Part shown: piece after piece, positions 18,430 to 26,400 of the stretch
Numbering within the stretch: the first letter of the stretch is position 1
Layout: each line of letters begins with the position of its first letter
Assembly: GCA_026400735.1 (NCBI GenBank)
Contig: JAPLOL010000036.1
Coordinates: 1 to 44,220, forward strand
Length of the DNA stretch: 44,220 bases
DNA from: Alphaproteobacteria bacterium
GTDB taxonomy: Bacteria > Pseudomonadota > Alphaproteobacteria > Caulobacterales > Aquidulcibacteraceae
Direction of reading: 5' to 3'
Notes under the pieces: model-generated
Told to the model about the DNA's origin: nothing
Databases searched by the model: none
The model's input: only the letters and a program-made list of their open reading frames with translations
Program-made: the position numbers and the translations under genes

Positions 18430-19329
18430 TTAGGCAGCGAGTTGCAATTTCAAAGCGCCGGCATTGGCCGCGAGAAAGTCGGCGACGCTTTGCGGTGCAC
18501 GACTGGAGAGATCGCGGACGGCATTGGTAGTGATGCCGTGGTGACCTTCGGCGGCATCGCTGTCGAACTGCACGAGCACATCGACGAGCACGCCTGGCAA
18601 GCCTGCCGCGAGCAAACCGGTTTTCAGATCGGCGCTGCTGACGGCGATGTGGTTCACAGCCTTTCCGCCGAGCGACGACGCGATCGCAGCAATGTCAGCA
18701 CCGGTGAGCGGCGTTGGGCCAGTGACGTCGAGAATGCGTTGGCCGTCGAAGGTATCGAGCAATGCGCCGGCGGCAGTACGCGCAGCGTCATCGCGGGTGA
18801 CGTAGTTGCGACCATTGGCGCCGAACGCGGTGACAAAGCTTCCGCTGGCGATCGCTTGCGGCAGCGAGCCGAGCAGCAGATCGGCGTAAAGATGATTGCG
18901 CAGGATCGTCCAGCCAAGCTTTGAGCTTGCAAGCGCTTGTTCGGTCCAGAAGTGATCGCCCATCACGACCTTGCCCGGCGCGGTCGCTGGCGCCGAGGTG
19001 TAGACGATGTGGCGCACGCCCGCCTTCTCAGCGGCAGCGATCGCGGTGCGATGTTGGCGCAAGCGCTTGCCAGGTTCATCGAGCGCATCGGTAGAAACGA
19101 GCAGCAAGCGATCGACGCCTTTGAACGCCTTCTTCAGCGAGTTTGGATCATCGAAGTCGGCACGGCGCACTTCAGCGCCCTTCGCCGCGAGATGCGCAAT
19201 CTTTTCAGGATTGCGCGTTGCGGCGATGACGTGCGCGCCGCCACGTTCCAGCAAAGCCTCGACTGCGCGAGAGCCGAGATGGCCGCTGGCGCCGGTGACG
19301 AGAACGACGGGTTGCTTTTCTTTTGCCAT
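18430..19329 (-). CDS. NmrA-like NAD(P)H:quinone oxidoreductase (QorB/YtfG type)
   Basis: This 299-residue atypical short-chain dehydrogenase of the NmrA/YtfG group has the dinucleotide-binding motif VTGASGHLGSRAVEALLERG at about 11-30. It continues with ATRNPEKIAHLAAKGAEVRRADFDD and HIVYTSA, and lacks the classical YxxxK site. E. coli QorB (YtfG) has the same fold and reduces quinones with NADPH, and its gene is divergent from an HxlR-type regulator, ytfH. The same pairing is seen here, which strengthens the assignment. AGGAGAG precedes the ATG. It probably acts in quinone or electrophile detoxification. Confidence 0.83.
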   Translation of the reverse strand: MAKEKQPVVLVTGASGHLGSRAVEALLERGGAHVIAATRNPEKIAHLAAKGAEVRRADFDDPNSLKKAFKGVDRLLLVSTDALDEPGKRLRQHRTAIAAAEKAGVRHIVYTSAPATAPGKVVMGDHFWTEQALASSKLGWTILRNHLYADLLLGSLPQAIASGSFVTAFGANGRNYVTRDDAARTAAGALLDTFDGQRILDVTGPTPLTGADIAAIASSLGGKAVNHIAVSSADLKTGLLAAGLPGVLVDVLVQFDSDAAEGHHGITTNAVRDLSSRAPQSVADFLAANAGALKLQLAA

Positions 19330-19345
19330 AGCAGGCTCTCCTGGG

Positions 19346-19370
19346 TGTAAATCTCAAAACGAGACCTACA
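19346..19370. promoter_or_regulatory. Candidate HxlR operator in the divergent spacer
   Basis: The 25-base dyad TGTA-N2-TCTC-N5-GAGA-N2-TACA is symmetric about position 19358. It lies 17 bases upstream of the quinone reductase start and 76 bases before the HxlR regulator gene. A spaced, AT-flanked dyad in a shared promoter region is what an HxlR dimer would bind. No footprint evidence is available. Confidence 0.5.
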
Positions 19371-19446
19371 TTCATCTGGAGAGCGGATCTGCCCTGCGAA
19401 AGAAGGCGGGAAAAACTCCGAAGGTTACCTGGAAGGAACTGCCCCG

Positions 19447-19830
19447 ATGCCGAAGCGCCAAGAGATCGTGGCCCTCTACGAGCCCAATCCCGGCGCATGT
19501 CCGGTGCGCCAAGTGCTGGATCAAGTCGGTGACAAATGGACGACCCTGATCATCATGTTGCTCGACGAAGGTCCGGCGCGCTTCAACGCGCTCCGCCGCT
19601 CCATTCCTGACATTTCGCAACGCATGCTCACGCAAACGCTGCGCAACTTGCAGCGCGACGGCCTGGTCGCGCGACAGGTCTTCCCGACCGTACCGCCAGC
19701 TGTGGAATACAGCCTCACGCCGCTTGGCCGCTCGCTGCTCGGCCCGATAAACGTGCTGGCTCAGTGGGCTGAGCAAAACATGGCCGAAGTCATGAAGGCC
19801 CGCGAAGTTTTCAAAGCCGCGGACATCTGA
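19447..19830 (+). CDS. HxlR/DUF24-family redox-type transcriptional regulator
   Basis: This 127-residue winged-helix protein has the HxlR signature: [48 protein letters not shown] and a wing ending YSLTPLG. It contains a single cysteine, Cys18, at the position used for redox or electrophile sensing in characterised members (YodB, HypR, QorR). It is divergent from a quinone reductase gene, as ytfH is from ytfG in E. coli, so it probably represses that gene until quinones or electrophiles modify Cys18. GGAAGGA precedes the ATG. Confidence 0.9.
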   Translation: MPKRQEIVALYEPNPGACPVRQVLDQVGDKWTTLIIMLLDEGPARFNALRRSIPDISQRMLTQTLRNLQRDGLVARQVFPTVPPAVEYSLTPLGRSLLGPINVLAQWAEQNMAEVMKAREVFKAADI

Positions 19831-19891
19831 GGGAACCGGCTCGCCGTATCAGCGGTTACCCAGCCGAACAGAGTTAATAGAGGCCACTACG

Positions 19892-20032
19892 ATGCTAGAA
19901 CTTGCCGCCATGATCGCTGTGTCCGCCCTAGTGCTGACGTTCGTCACAGACGCGACGTCCGGCACGATGAAGGTCGTTCGGGCGATGGGTCGCAAGAACG
20001 AGGGCAAAATCCGGGTCGCCGACCACCACTAA
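19892..20032 (+). CDS. Small hypothetical membrane-anchored protein (46 aa)
   Basis: This short ORF has an ATG at 19892, a TAA at 20030-20032, and GAGG 8 bases upstream. The first 19 residues (MLELAAMIAVSALVLTFVT) form one hydrophobic helix. The rest is basic and polar (KVVRAMGRKNEGKIRVADHH), suggesting an inner-membrane anchor with a short cytoplasmic tail. It fills the gap between the HxlR regulator and the aldo/keto reductase. No family recognised. Confidence 0.5.
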   Translation: MLELAAMIAVSALVLTFVTDATSGTMKVVRAMGRKNEGKIRVADHH

Positions 20033-20042
20033 ACATAGTTCA

Positions 20043-20068
20043 TGTAACATATGTTGACTTTTGTTACT
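20043..20068 (+). promoter_or_regulatory. Candidate TetR operator/promoter before the aldo/keto reductase
   Basis: A perfect 10-base palindrome AACATATGTT (20046-20055) lies within a larger arrangement GTAACA-N12-TGTTAC (20044-20067). It overlaps a possible -35 element TTGACT, about 40 bases before the aldo/keto reductase start. The operon ends in a TetR-type regulator, which would be the natural ligand. The -10 box is not obvious. Confidence 0.45.
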
Positions 20069-20104
20069 TGAGTGGCGAGATGGTTCTCCTGAAGGAGCGC
20101 CATC

Positions 20105-21094
20105 ATGCAAACGCATCGTCTCGGAAAAACCGGCCCCACAGTCTCAGCCATAGGCCTCGGTGCTATGGGCATGTCGGACTTCTACGGCCCGGCTGACGAA
20201 CACGAATCCATCGCCACAGTTCACGCAGCGCTCGAAGCTGGCGTCACGCTGATTGACACCGGCGATTTCTACGGCATGGGCCACAATGAGATGTTGCTCC
20301 GCCAAGCGCTGAAAGGCGCGAAGCGTGAGAACGTTGTGCTCAGCGTGAAGTACGGCGCGCAGCGCGCCCCAAACGGCGCCTTCATCGGTTTCGCAACAGA
20401 TCCCGCCGCCACCAAGACGGCGATCGCCTATTCGCTGAAGCGCCTCGGCACCGATTACATCGACATCTACCGCCCCGCGCGCGTCTCGCCGTTCGTGCCG
20501 ATCGAAGACACGATCGGCGCCATCGCCGATCTCGTGAAGGAAGGTTACGTGCGCCACATTGGGCTTTCCGAAGCTGGCGCCGACAGCATCCGCCGAGCGC
20601 ATGCGGTACATCCAATTGTTGATCTGCAAATCGAGTACGCGATGATCACGCGCACAGTTGAGCGCGACATCCTGCCGACGTTGCGCGAGCTTGGCATTGG
20701 CGTGACGGCCTATGGCGTGCTCTCGCGCGGCCTCATCAGCGAAAGCGCACTGGAAGGCGGCTCGATCAGCGGCTTCCGCGCGCACTCGCCGCGCTTCCAG
20801 GGCGATAACCTCAACAAGAACCTCAATCTCGTCCGCGCCCTCAAAGCGATTTCGGACGAGAAAGGTTGCAGCGTCGCGCAGCTGGCGATCGCGTGGGTCG
20901 CGCAACGTGGCGATGACATCGTGCCGCTCGTTGGCGCCCGCAAGCGCGTGCGCTTGGCTGAAGCGCTGGGCGCGCTTGACGTCACGCTGACGCCGGAAGA
21001 GCTAAAACGCATTGACGCCGCGGCCCCGCCCGAAGCCGTTGCCGGCACGCGGTATGCGCCAGAGCAAATGGCGATGCTCGACAGCGAACGATGA
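20105..21094 (+). CDS. Aldo/keto reductase with altered catalytic tetrad
   Basis: This 329-residue NADPH-dependent (beta/alpha)8-barrel reductase is related to the AKR13 / YakC-type group. The start LGKTGPTVSAIGLGAMGMS, the DTGDFYG segment (Asp51, Tyr56 of the tetrad) and VKYG (Lys82) are present. In most relatives the tetrad is completed by a histidine in a sequence like YLHRVD. Here that stretch reads IYRPARVS, with Ala125 at the histidine position. Similar variants occur in other bacterial AKRs, but activity could be changed. AAGGAG lies 7 bases before the ATG. It probably forms an operon with the TetR gene that follows. Confidence 0.88.
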   Translation: MQTHRLGKTGPTVSAIGLGAMGMSDFYGPADEHESIATVHAALEAGVTLIDTGDFYGMGHNEMLLRQALKGAKRENVVLSVKYGAQRAPNGAFIGFATDPAATKTAIAYSLKRLGTDYIDIYRPARVSPFVPIEDTIGAIADLVKEGYVRHIGLSEAGADSIRRAHAVHPIVDLQIEYAMITRTVERDILPTLRELGIGVTAYGVLSRGLISESALEGGSISGFRAHSPRFQGDNLNKNLNLVRALKAISDEKGCSVAQLAIAWVAQRGDDIVPLVGARKRVRLAEALGALDVTLTPEELKRIDAAAPPEAVAGTRYAPEQMAMLDSER

Positions 21095-21113
21095 CGCAGG
21101 CATCACTCAGCGC

Positions 21114-21695
21114 GTGAGCACTGATTCAATCAGAGACCGCATTCTCGACGCTACCGTCGATGTGTTGCGACGCCACGGCCCCGCGAAAACGGGCGTCGTG
21201 GACGTCGCGCGCGCGCTCGATATGAGCCATTCCAACGTCTACAAACACTTCGCCTCCAAAAGCGCCCTCTTCGATGCGGTGGCCGAACGTTGGCTCAAGA
21301 CGGTAATGGCGCCGCTGACGAAGATCACGGCGGACAAGAAAACGGCGGCGCCGAAGCGACTGAAGCTATGGGTGCGTACATTGGCCGAGATTAAGCGCAC
21401 GAAGGTGCTGGACGATCCGGAATTGTTTGCGGTCTACAGCTCGATCACGAAGGACGCGCACGCCGTCGTCGCAGCACACGTGAAGCATCTGCACGATGAG
21501 GTCGTTGAGATTCTCAACGATGGCGTTCGTGAAGGCGCTTGGAGGGTTGGCGATCCAAGCAAGACGGCGGGTACGTTGCTCAACGCCACGTCGCGCTTCC
21601 ATCATCCCGCCATGGTGGCGCTGGACGAAGGCCAGTCAGATCTCAAACAACTTGAGGCACTGACCGACCTTCTGATCGCAGGGCTTAGCGCTTAG
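21114..21695 (+). CDS. TetR/AcrR-family transcriptional regulator
   Basis: This 193-residue repressor-type protein has an N-terminal helix-turn-helix domain: RDRILDATVDVLRRHG, VVDVARALDMSHSNVYKHFASKSALFDAV. A C-terminal ligand-binding helical domain follows. The reading frame runs further upstream inside the aldo/keto reductase gene, but the helix-turn-helix begins naturally from the GTG at 21114, 20 bases after that gene's stop. The ribosome binding site is weak, suggesting coupling to the upstream gene. Its probable targets are its own operon and the palindrome near 20050. The last 4 bases overlap the flotillin gene on the other strand (TTAG). Confidence 0.85.
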   Translation: MSTDSIRDRILDATVDVLRRHGPAKTGVVDVARALDMSHSNVYKHFASKSALFDAVAERWLKTVMAPLTKITADKKTAAPKRLKLWVRTLAEIKRTKVLDDPELFAVYSSITKDAHAVVAAHVKHLHDEVVEILNDGVREGAWRVGDPSKTAGTLLNATSRFHHPAMVALDEGQSDLKQLEALTDLLIAGLSA

Positions 21696-23059
21696 ACGTT
21701 GCCGTCGTTCGCCGGCGGCGTTGAAGCCGAGCCTTCCTTACGCAAGAGACGCTCCAACAACGCCGCGCCTTCTGGCGTGTTTTTCAGCGCTTCGAGCATA
21801 CCGCCGATGGCGGTGCCGCCGCGTGGCGAGATGAGAGCCATGGCGTCGTGTACGCCTTGCACAGTGTCGCCAGTATTGGCGATGACCTTCACGTCCGCTT
21901 GCGCGATCGCTTTCGCCTGCTCGACACCGACTTGCACGTAAGCGTCCACGCCCCGGAGCGACACGAGATAGGCTTGGTAGCCCTCGTTCGAGCCGATTTC
22001 TTTGGCGAGTTCGATTTGCGCGGCGACAGGCGCGAGTTGTAGCGCCTTCTCGGCATCCGCTTTGGCATTGCCTTCGACGCGGATACCTTCGGCGCTGAGT
22101 TTGGTCGCTTGCAGATCACCGTCAGCACGCAGAATTGTGGTTTCCTTGTCTTGCGACGCAGCGACGACTTGCTGGTCTTTCGTGATTTCCGCCTGACGCA
22201 TGGTCGCGACACGCACGACCTGCATTTCACGCTCACGCGTGACCGCAGCTTCGGCCTGCACTTCTTGTGAAGCCTTTTCGGTGGCGATGCCGACTTGCTT
22301 GTCTTTCTCAGCCGTACGTTGGCCGACGACCTGTTGCGCCTCCTGCTCGCGCACTTCGACTTCCTGACGCGCGGCAATCTCCGCCGTTTGCGCGGCGCGC
22401 ATATTGTTCGCGACTTCGATGCGGCTTGTCATCTGAATGTTGGAGGCTTTCATCGCCATAATGTCGGCGATGACACGCGAGCCTTCGGCGTCGCGCACAT
22501 CCATCAATTCCATGTTCTTCACCGGCTCGACGCCCCAGTTGGCCAGTTCCGTCGCCACTTCCTGTGTGAACTGCGCGCCGAACGTAGCGCGGTCCACCAT
22601 GATCTGGTGGATGTCATGCGTCGCCAAAATCTTACGCGCCGCGCCCTGCACGATGTAGTGCAGCTGCGCGATCAGCTCCTTCATATTCGCGATACGCGCG
22701 GCAGCGACGTTGGTGTCGGCGATACGAAAGAATGCCGTGAGGTCGAGCCGGAACGGCACGCGATCCTTGTCGTAAGCTTCGTATCCAGAGAGCGAGAGTT
22801 CGAAATTGTTCACTGGCAGGATGATGCGACTGACGCCGATCACGGGCATCCAGCTCGGCCAATTGTAGTAGACGTTGCCGGCCTTCTGCCCTGCGCCATA
22901 CGACGTCGTCTTGCGCCGCGATTGGACGGTGTGGACCATGTTCGTCGGCACTACGACCCGCAGCAAGATCGAAATAAGGAGGCTCACTGCGAGCAGCACG
23001 CCGATGATCAGCGGCAATGACGGCGCGATATCTCCGAACGCACCAAGCAATTCTGACAT
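21692..23059 (-). CDS. Flotillin-like SPFH/band 7 protein
   Basis: This 455-residue membrane scaffold protein has one N-terminal transmembrane helix (about 14-36, LPLIIGVLLAVSLLISILL). An SPFH/band 7 domain follows (about 38-200). Then comes a long Ala/Glu/Gln-rich coiled coil with repeated EV/QA heptads (about 215-370). A short C-terminal domain ends it. This order matches bacterial flotillins, which organise ordered membrane microdomains. The ATG at 23059 has GAGGGA upstream. A TTG at 23104 would add 15 polar residues and is less likely. No NfeD partner gene is adjacent, which is common but not universal for flotillins. Confidence 0.87.
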   Translation of the reverse strand: MSELLGAFGDIAPSLPLIIGVLLAVSLLISILLRVVVPTNMVHTVQSRRKTTSYGAGQKAGNVYYNWPSWMPVIGVSRIILPVNNFELSLSGYEAYDKDRVPFRLDLTAFFRIADTNVAAARIANMKELIAQLHYIVQGAARKILATHDIHQIMVDRATFGAQFTQEVATELANWGVEPVKNMELMDVRDAEGSRVIADIMAMKASNIQMTSRIEVANNMRAAQTAEIAARQEVEVREQEAQQVVGQRTAEKDKQVGIATEKASQEVQAEAAVTREREMQVVRVATMRQAEITKDQQVVAASQDKETTILRADGDLQATKLSAEGIRVEGNAKADAEKALQLAPVAAQIELAKEIGSNEGYQAYLVSLRGVDAYVQVGVEQAKAIAQADVKVIANTGDTVQGVHDAMALISPRGGTAIGGMLEALKNTPEGAALLERLLRKEGSASTPPANDGNV

Positions 23060-23159
23060 TTCGTTTCTTCCCTCACGCTCCTTGTCGATGTTGTACGACG
23101 ACAAGCGAGCTACACATTCGATGTAAGCGTGCGTCTGGGAAGTTTGAGAGATCGCATGC

Positions 23160-23178
23160 CGATTTCGCGCCGAAATCG
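23160..23178. promoter_or_regulatory. Perfect inverted repeat between flotillin and MmcQ genes
   Basis: CGATTTCG-CGC-CGAAATCG is a perfect 8-base-pair dyad in the 228-base divergent spacer, about 100 bases upstream of each start. It has no T-run on either side. It could be an operator for either gene. A second, weaker stem (CTTGTCG / CGACAAG, 23081-23105) lies close to the flotillin start. Confidence 0.35.
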
Positions 23179-23287
23179 AACATCGCCCGCGCGCACGCTG
23201 TTATAACGAAACACTGCCGGGCTGGAGCGCACGCTGAAAGGCGGCACACGGAATTGGCGAAAAGCGCGAGCATGCTAAGCTCCTCCT

Positions 23288-23668
23288 ATGCCGAAGACGC
23301 CGCACCAACGCGCCGAAGCCGAACTCACCGCGTATGGGCTCACGTTTCCAGAAACGAGCTCCGGCCCGGCTTGGCAAACGACGCGTGGGCTCTACGTGCG
23401 CAAGAAGATGTTCGCGGTGTTCGGAGAAAAAGCCGAGCGGCTCGACGCACTGACGATGATCATGAAGCTGCCCATCTCCGCGGAGATGGCCGAAGAGTTG
23501 CCGTTCGTCCGACCCGCTCGAGGCTGGTACAAGCAGCACCAGTGGGTGACGGCGCACTTCGGACCGGACGACGATGTGCTGGGGGAAATGGTGACGCTGC
23601 GCGGCTGGTTGAAACAGAGCTACGTCGCCGTTGCGCCGAAGAAGCTTGGTCGCTTGGTGGATGCGTAA
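23288..23668 (+). CDS. MmcQ/YjbR family protein
   Basis: This 126-residue protein of the MmcQ/YjbR fold (PF04237) resembles a double-psi helical DNA-binding-like domain, but its biological role is unclear. Seen features are LTFPETSSGPAW, the central RKKMFAVFGEKA, LTMIMKLP, and WYKQHQWVTAHFG, the usual conserved line in this family. TCCTCCT upstream is the complement of a ribosome site, so initiation must rely on other features. The gene may be cotranscribed with the acetyltransferase 54 bases downstream. Confidence 0.82.
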   Translation: MPKTPHQRAEAELTAYGLTFPETSSGPAWQTTRGLYVRKKMFAVFGEKAERLDALTMIMKLPISAEMAEELPFVRPARGWYKQHQWVTAHFGPDDDVLGEMVTLRGWLKQSYVAVAPKKLGRLVDA

Positions 23669-23722
23669 GGTTTGGCGACGCGTCGCTGGATCATTGATCA
23701 AAACAGGCCGATACTTCAGCGC

Positions 23723-24232
23723 ATGGAGACTCCCGTCCAGATTACGCTCGCCACCAATGAGCAACGCGATGTCGTCGCGCGTTTGATGCAGTTCTATATT
23801 TATGACTTCACGGAACTGCTGGCGCCGAAGAAGGTCCCGCACCTGAACACCACGGGCAGCTTCGACGCCTATCCTGGGCTTGATGCGTATTGGAGCGATC
23901 CGGATCACGCAGCGTGGGTGATCTATGTCGGCGAACAACTCGCGGGCTTCGCGTTGCTCAACAAGCACTCGCACGTTAGCCGGCCGGTCGATTTCAACAT
24001 GGCGGAGTTTTTCGTTGCGCGACCATTCAGGCGTCGCGGCGTAGCGCGCGCGGCGTTTCATCAGTTGCTACGGCGACACGCTGGTTCGTGGGAGGTCGCG
24101 ATCGGCGCTTACAACAAGCCGGCGCAGGACTTCTGGCCGCGCGCGATCACAGCCGCCAACGTATCCGAGCTAGAGACACTTCAGGGCGACGGGGTCGCGT
24201 GGACGGGCACGATATTGCGGTTTCGGGTTTAA
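23723..24232 (+). CDS. GNAT-family N-acetyltransferase
   Basis: This 169-residue acetyl-CoA-dependent acyltransferase has central strands WVIYVGEQLAGFALLNKH and the pyrophosphate-binding region AEFFVARPFRRRGVARAAFHQLL, which contains the Q/RxxGxG/A motif of the GNAT fold. WEVAIGAYNKPAQDFW is the usual strand-5/helix-4 segment. The substrate is unknown. The ATG at 23723 was chosen; the frame continues 17 codons upstream to a TTG with no ribosome site. Confidence 0.85.
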   Translation: METPVQITLATNEQRDVVARLMQFYIYDFTELLAPKKVPHLNTTGSFDAYPGLDAYWSDPDHAAWVIYVGEQLAGFALLNKHSHVSRPVDFNMAEFFVARPFRRRGVARAAFHQLLRRHAGSWEVAIGAYNKPAQDFWPRAITAANVSELETLQGDGVAWTGTILRFRV

Positions 24233-24303
24233 GGTAGCTGGCAAAGCCGCGCCTCTCGCCTAACAAATGGTCGCGACTCCGTTAAAGAACAAGACTGCCG
24301 CGC

Positions 24304-24361
24304 GAACGCGTTCTCCGTTAGAAGGCGCGCCCTCTTCGATGCCGCTGGCGCCTTCGGGCGC
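24304..24361 (+). promoter_or_regulatory. Palindrome and UUCG hairpin upstream of the MATE gene
   Basis: In the 160-base leader before the MATE gene there is a perfect 10-base palindrome GAACGCGTTC (24304-24313). There is also a short hairpin GCGCC-TTCG-GGCGC (24348-24361) with a stable UUCG tetraloop, about 30 bases from the start codon. The first could be an operator and the second an mRNA structure. Neither is diagnostic of a known riboswitch. Confidence 0.3.
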
Positions 24362-24391
24362 TTGAGGGCGTTGCGCTTCAGGAGCCAAGCG

Positions 24392-25915
24392 ATGCCGGAA
24401 CAAGCCGCGACACCTGAACCCAAGAAAGCACGGCCGCGCATGGACCTCACGCAAGGTCCGATCGCCCGCACGCTGCTTATGTTCTCGCTGCCGGTGCTTG
24501 GCACAAGCGTGCTCCAATCGCTTAACGCTTCGATCAACGCGATCTGGGTGGGCCGACTGCTCGGGCCGGAGGCGCTGACCGCCACAACGAACGCGACATT
24601 GATCTTGCTGTTGCTGCTCGGGGTCACATTCGGCTTGGGCATGGCGGCAACGATCCTGGTCGGACAAGCCGTCGGCGCGAAGAACCTGACGCGCGCGAAG
24701 GAGATCGTCGGCACCACCGCCACGTTCTTCCTGTCGCTCGGCATCATCATGTCGATCGTCGGTTTCGCCGCGGCGGAGCAATTGCTGGAATGGATGGACA
24801 CGCCACCTGAAGCGCGCGCGATGGCTGAGGACTATCTGCGCGTCATCTTTCTCGCCGTGCCGTTCATGTATTTCTTCGCCTTCATGGTGATGGCGCAACG
24901 CGGCGCCGGCGATGCGCGCATACCGTTTTACTTCACGACGCTCGCCACGGCGTTGGATCTCATCCTCAACCCGGTGCTGATCACCGGCTTCGGCCCGTTT
25001 CCGGAAATGGGCATCGCCGGCTCGGGTGCGTCGCTGCTGCTCTCGCAGGCGATCGGGATGGTCGCGATGCTGATCTACATCTACCGGCGAAAATCCGAAC
25101 TGAGGCTGACTCGCCAGGAACTTCACTATCTCAAGCCACGCCCAGAACTCCTGCGAACGATAACGCTCAAGGGCTTGCCGATGGGCGCGCAGATGCTGGT
25201 GATCTCGCTCTCTGGCCTGATCATGATGTCGATGATCAACGGCTACGGCACGGAGACGGCCGCGGCCTATGCCGTCGCCGTGCAGCTTTGGACCTACGTG
25301 CAGATGCCGGCGATGGCGATTGGCGCGGCGGTTTCATCAATGGCGGCGCAGAATGTCGGCGCCGGCAAATGGGATCGCGTCGAGCGGAGCGCGCATTCGG
25401 GCGTGCTTATCAACGTGCTGCTAACCGGCAGCCTCGTCGCAATCCTCTTTGTGATTGATCCGCTCGTGGTTGGCCTCTTCCTGCCCGGCCAACCAAGCGC
25501 CATCGTGGCCGCCGAGCACATCAACAACATCGCCGGCTGGAGCTTTATCTTTTTCGGCATGACGTTCGTTCTCTTCGGCGTTGTGCGGGCGACGGGCGCA
25601 GTGATCCCCCCGCTCATCATTCTGATCATCTCTCTCTTTGGCGTGCGCATCGGCTTTGCCGAATTGCTGCAGCCGGCTTGGGGTCAGGACGCGATCTGGT
25701 GGAGCTTCCCGGTCAGCATGATGACGTCAGCGGGGCTCGCGCTTGCCTACTATCGCTGGGGTGGCTGGCGGAAGGCGCGGATGGGCGCAACGGCCTCGCC
25801 CGCACGGCATGTGGAAGACGCACCAGCGACAGGCCTGGGCGAACCGCCACTGGGCGCTGAGATCGCGGAGGAAGGCGCCTCGGCCCTTGCGCAGGACGCG
25901 AAATCAACGAGTTGA
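24392..25915 (+). CDS. MATE-family multidrug/toxin efflux transporter
   Basis: This 507-residue inner-membrane antiporter belongs to the MATE (MatE, PF01554) family. It has about twelve hydrophobic helices arranged as two similar halves (each begins with an IARTLLMFSLPVLGTSVLQSL-like or LRTITLKGLPMGAQMLVISL-like segment). It probably exports cationic or amphipathic compounds using an ion gradient. AGGAG lies 7 bases upstream of the ATG at 24392, which settles the start; the frame is open another 10 codons. The Ala/Pro/Glu-rich C-terminal tail is cytoplasmic. No regulator gene adjoins it, but a palindrome lies in the leader. Confidence 0.9.
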   Translation: MPEQAATPEPKKARPRMDLTQGPIARTLLMFSLPVLGTSVLQSLNASINAIWVGRLLGPEALTATTNATLILLLLLGVTFGLGMAATILVGQAVGAKNLTRAKEIVGTTATFFLSLGIIMSIVGFAAAEQLLEWMDTPPEARAMAEDYLRVIFLAVPFMYFFAFMVMAQRGAGDARIPFYFTTLATALDLILNPVLITGFGPFPEMGIAGSGASLLLSQAIGMVAMLIYIYRRKSELRLTRQELHYLKPRPELLRTITLKGLPMGAQMLVISLSGLIMMSMINGYGTETAAAYAVAVQLWTYVQMPAMAIGAAVSSMAAQNVGAGKWDRVERSAHSGVLINVLLTGSLVAILFVIDPLVVGLFLPGQPSAIVAAEHINNIAGWSFIFFGMTFVLFGVVRATGAVIPPLIILIISLFGVRIGFAELLQPAWGQDAIWWSFPVSMMTSAGLALAYYRWGGWRKARMGATASPARHVEDAPATGLGEPPLGAEIAEEGASALAQDAKSTS

Positions 25916-26034
25916 GTGTGCGAAAAATCACTCTCCTTCGTTCGGCGCGCGCGACTTGAGTTAAGTCAATGATCTGCATGGAATGCGTACAAATGATTGC
26001 TAGGATAGACCGGTAGATAGGCGGGCGCACCGCG

Positions 26035-26400
26035 ATGAACGATTCGCTGATCATTGCTGCATGCAAGTCCGCCTTCGATCCAATCTTGGTATTGGATCGC
26101 CACGGACTCATTCAGTTTGCATCGGCGCAGATCGAAACGTTGTCCGGCCGCGCGTCTGAGGCCCTTCGCGACAGGCCACTGGCGTACTTGCTGCCGCCGA
26201 GGCTGCAGGAATTCTCAGTCCGGTTTCTGACTGAATACTTCGCCGCCCCGACGCCGCGCTATTCGGGTTGGACGCCTTTCAGCACGAGGGCGCCACCTAC
26301 GCTGTCTGCAGCGTCCGCGATTGCTCCGACCGCGCCGCGCCGCACGTCATCGAGAAAGATGCGGTTGAGCGGCTGGAGACGCGTCTCCGCACTGTGCTGA
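26035..26400 (+). pseudogene. N-terminal PAS part of a frameshifted histidine kinase
   Basis: This reading frame encodes the beginning of a PAS-type sensor: MNDSLIIAACKSAFDPILVLDRHGLIQFASAQIETL, then LPPRLQEFSVRFLTEYFAAP. That last stretch is typical of the linker after the first PAS core in this kinase family. Near base 26265 the homology moves to the frame that starts at 26268; the rest of this ORF (from about residue 78) is low-complexity out-of-frame sequence. A single missing base near 26262-26268 (GGGTTGGAC) would explain it. It could be a real inactivating mutation or a sequencing error. Confidence 0.65.
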
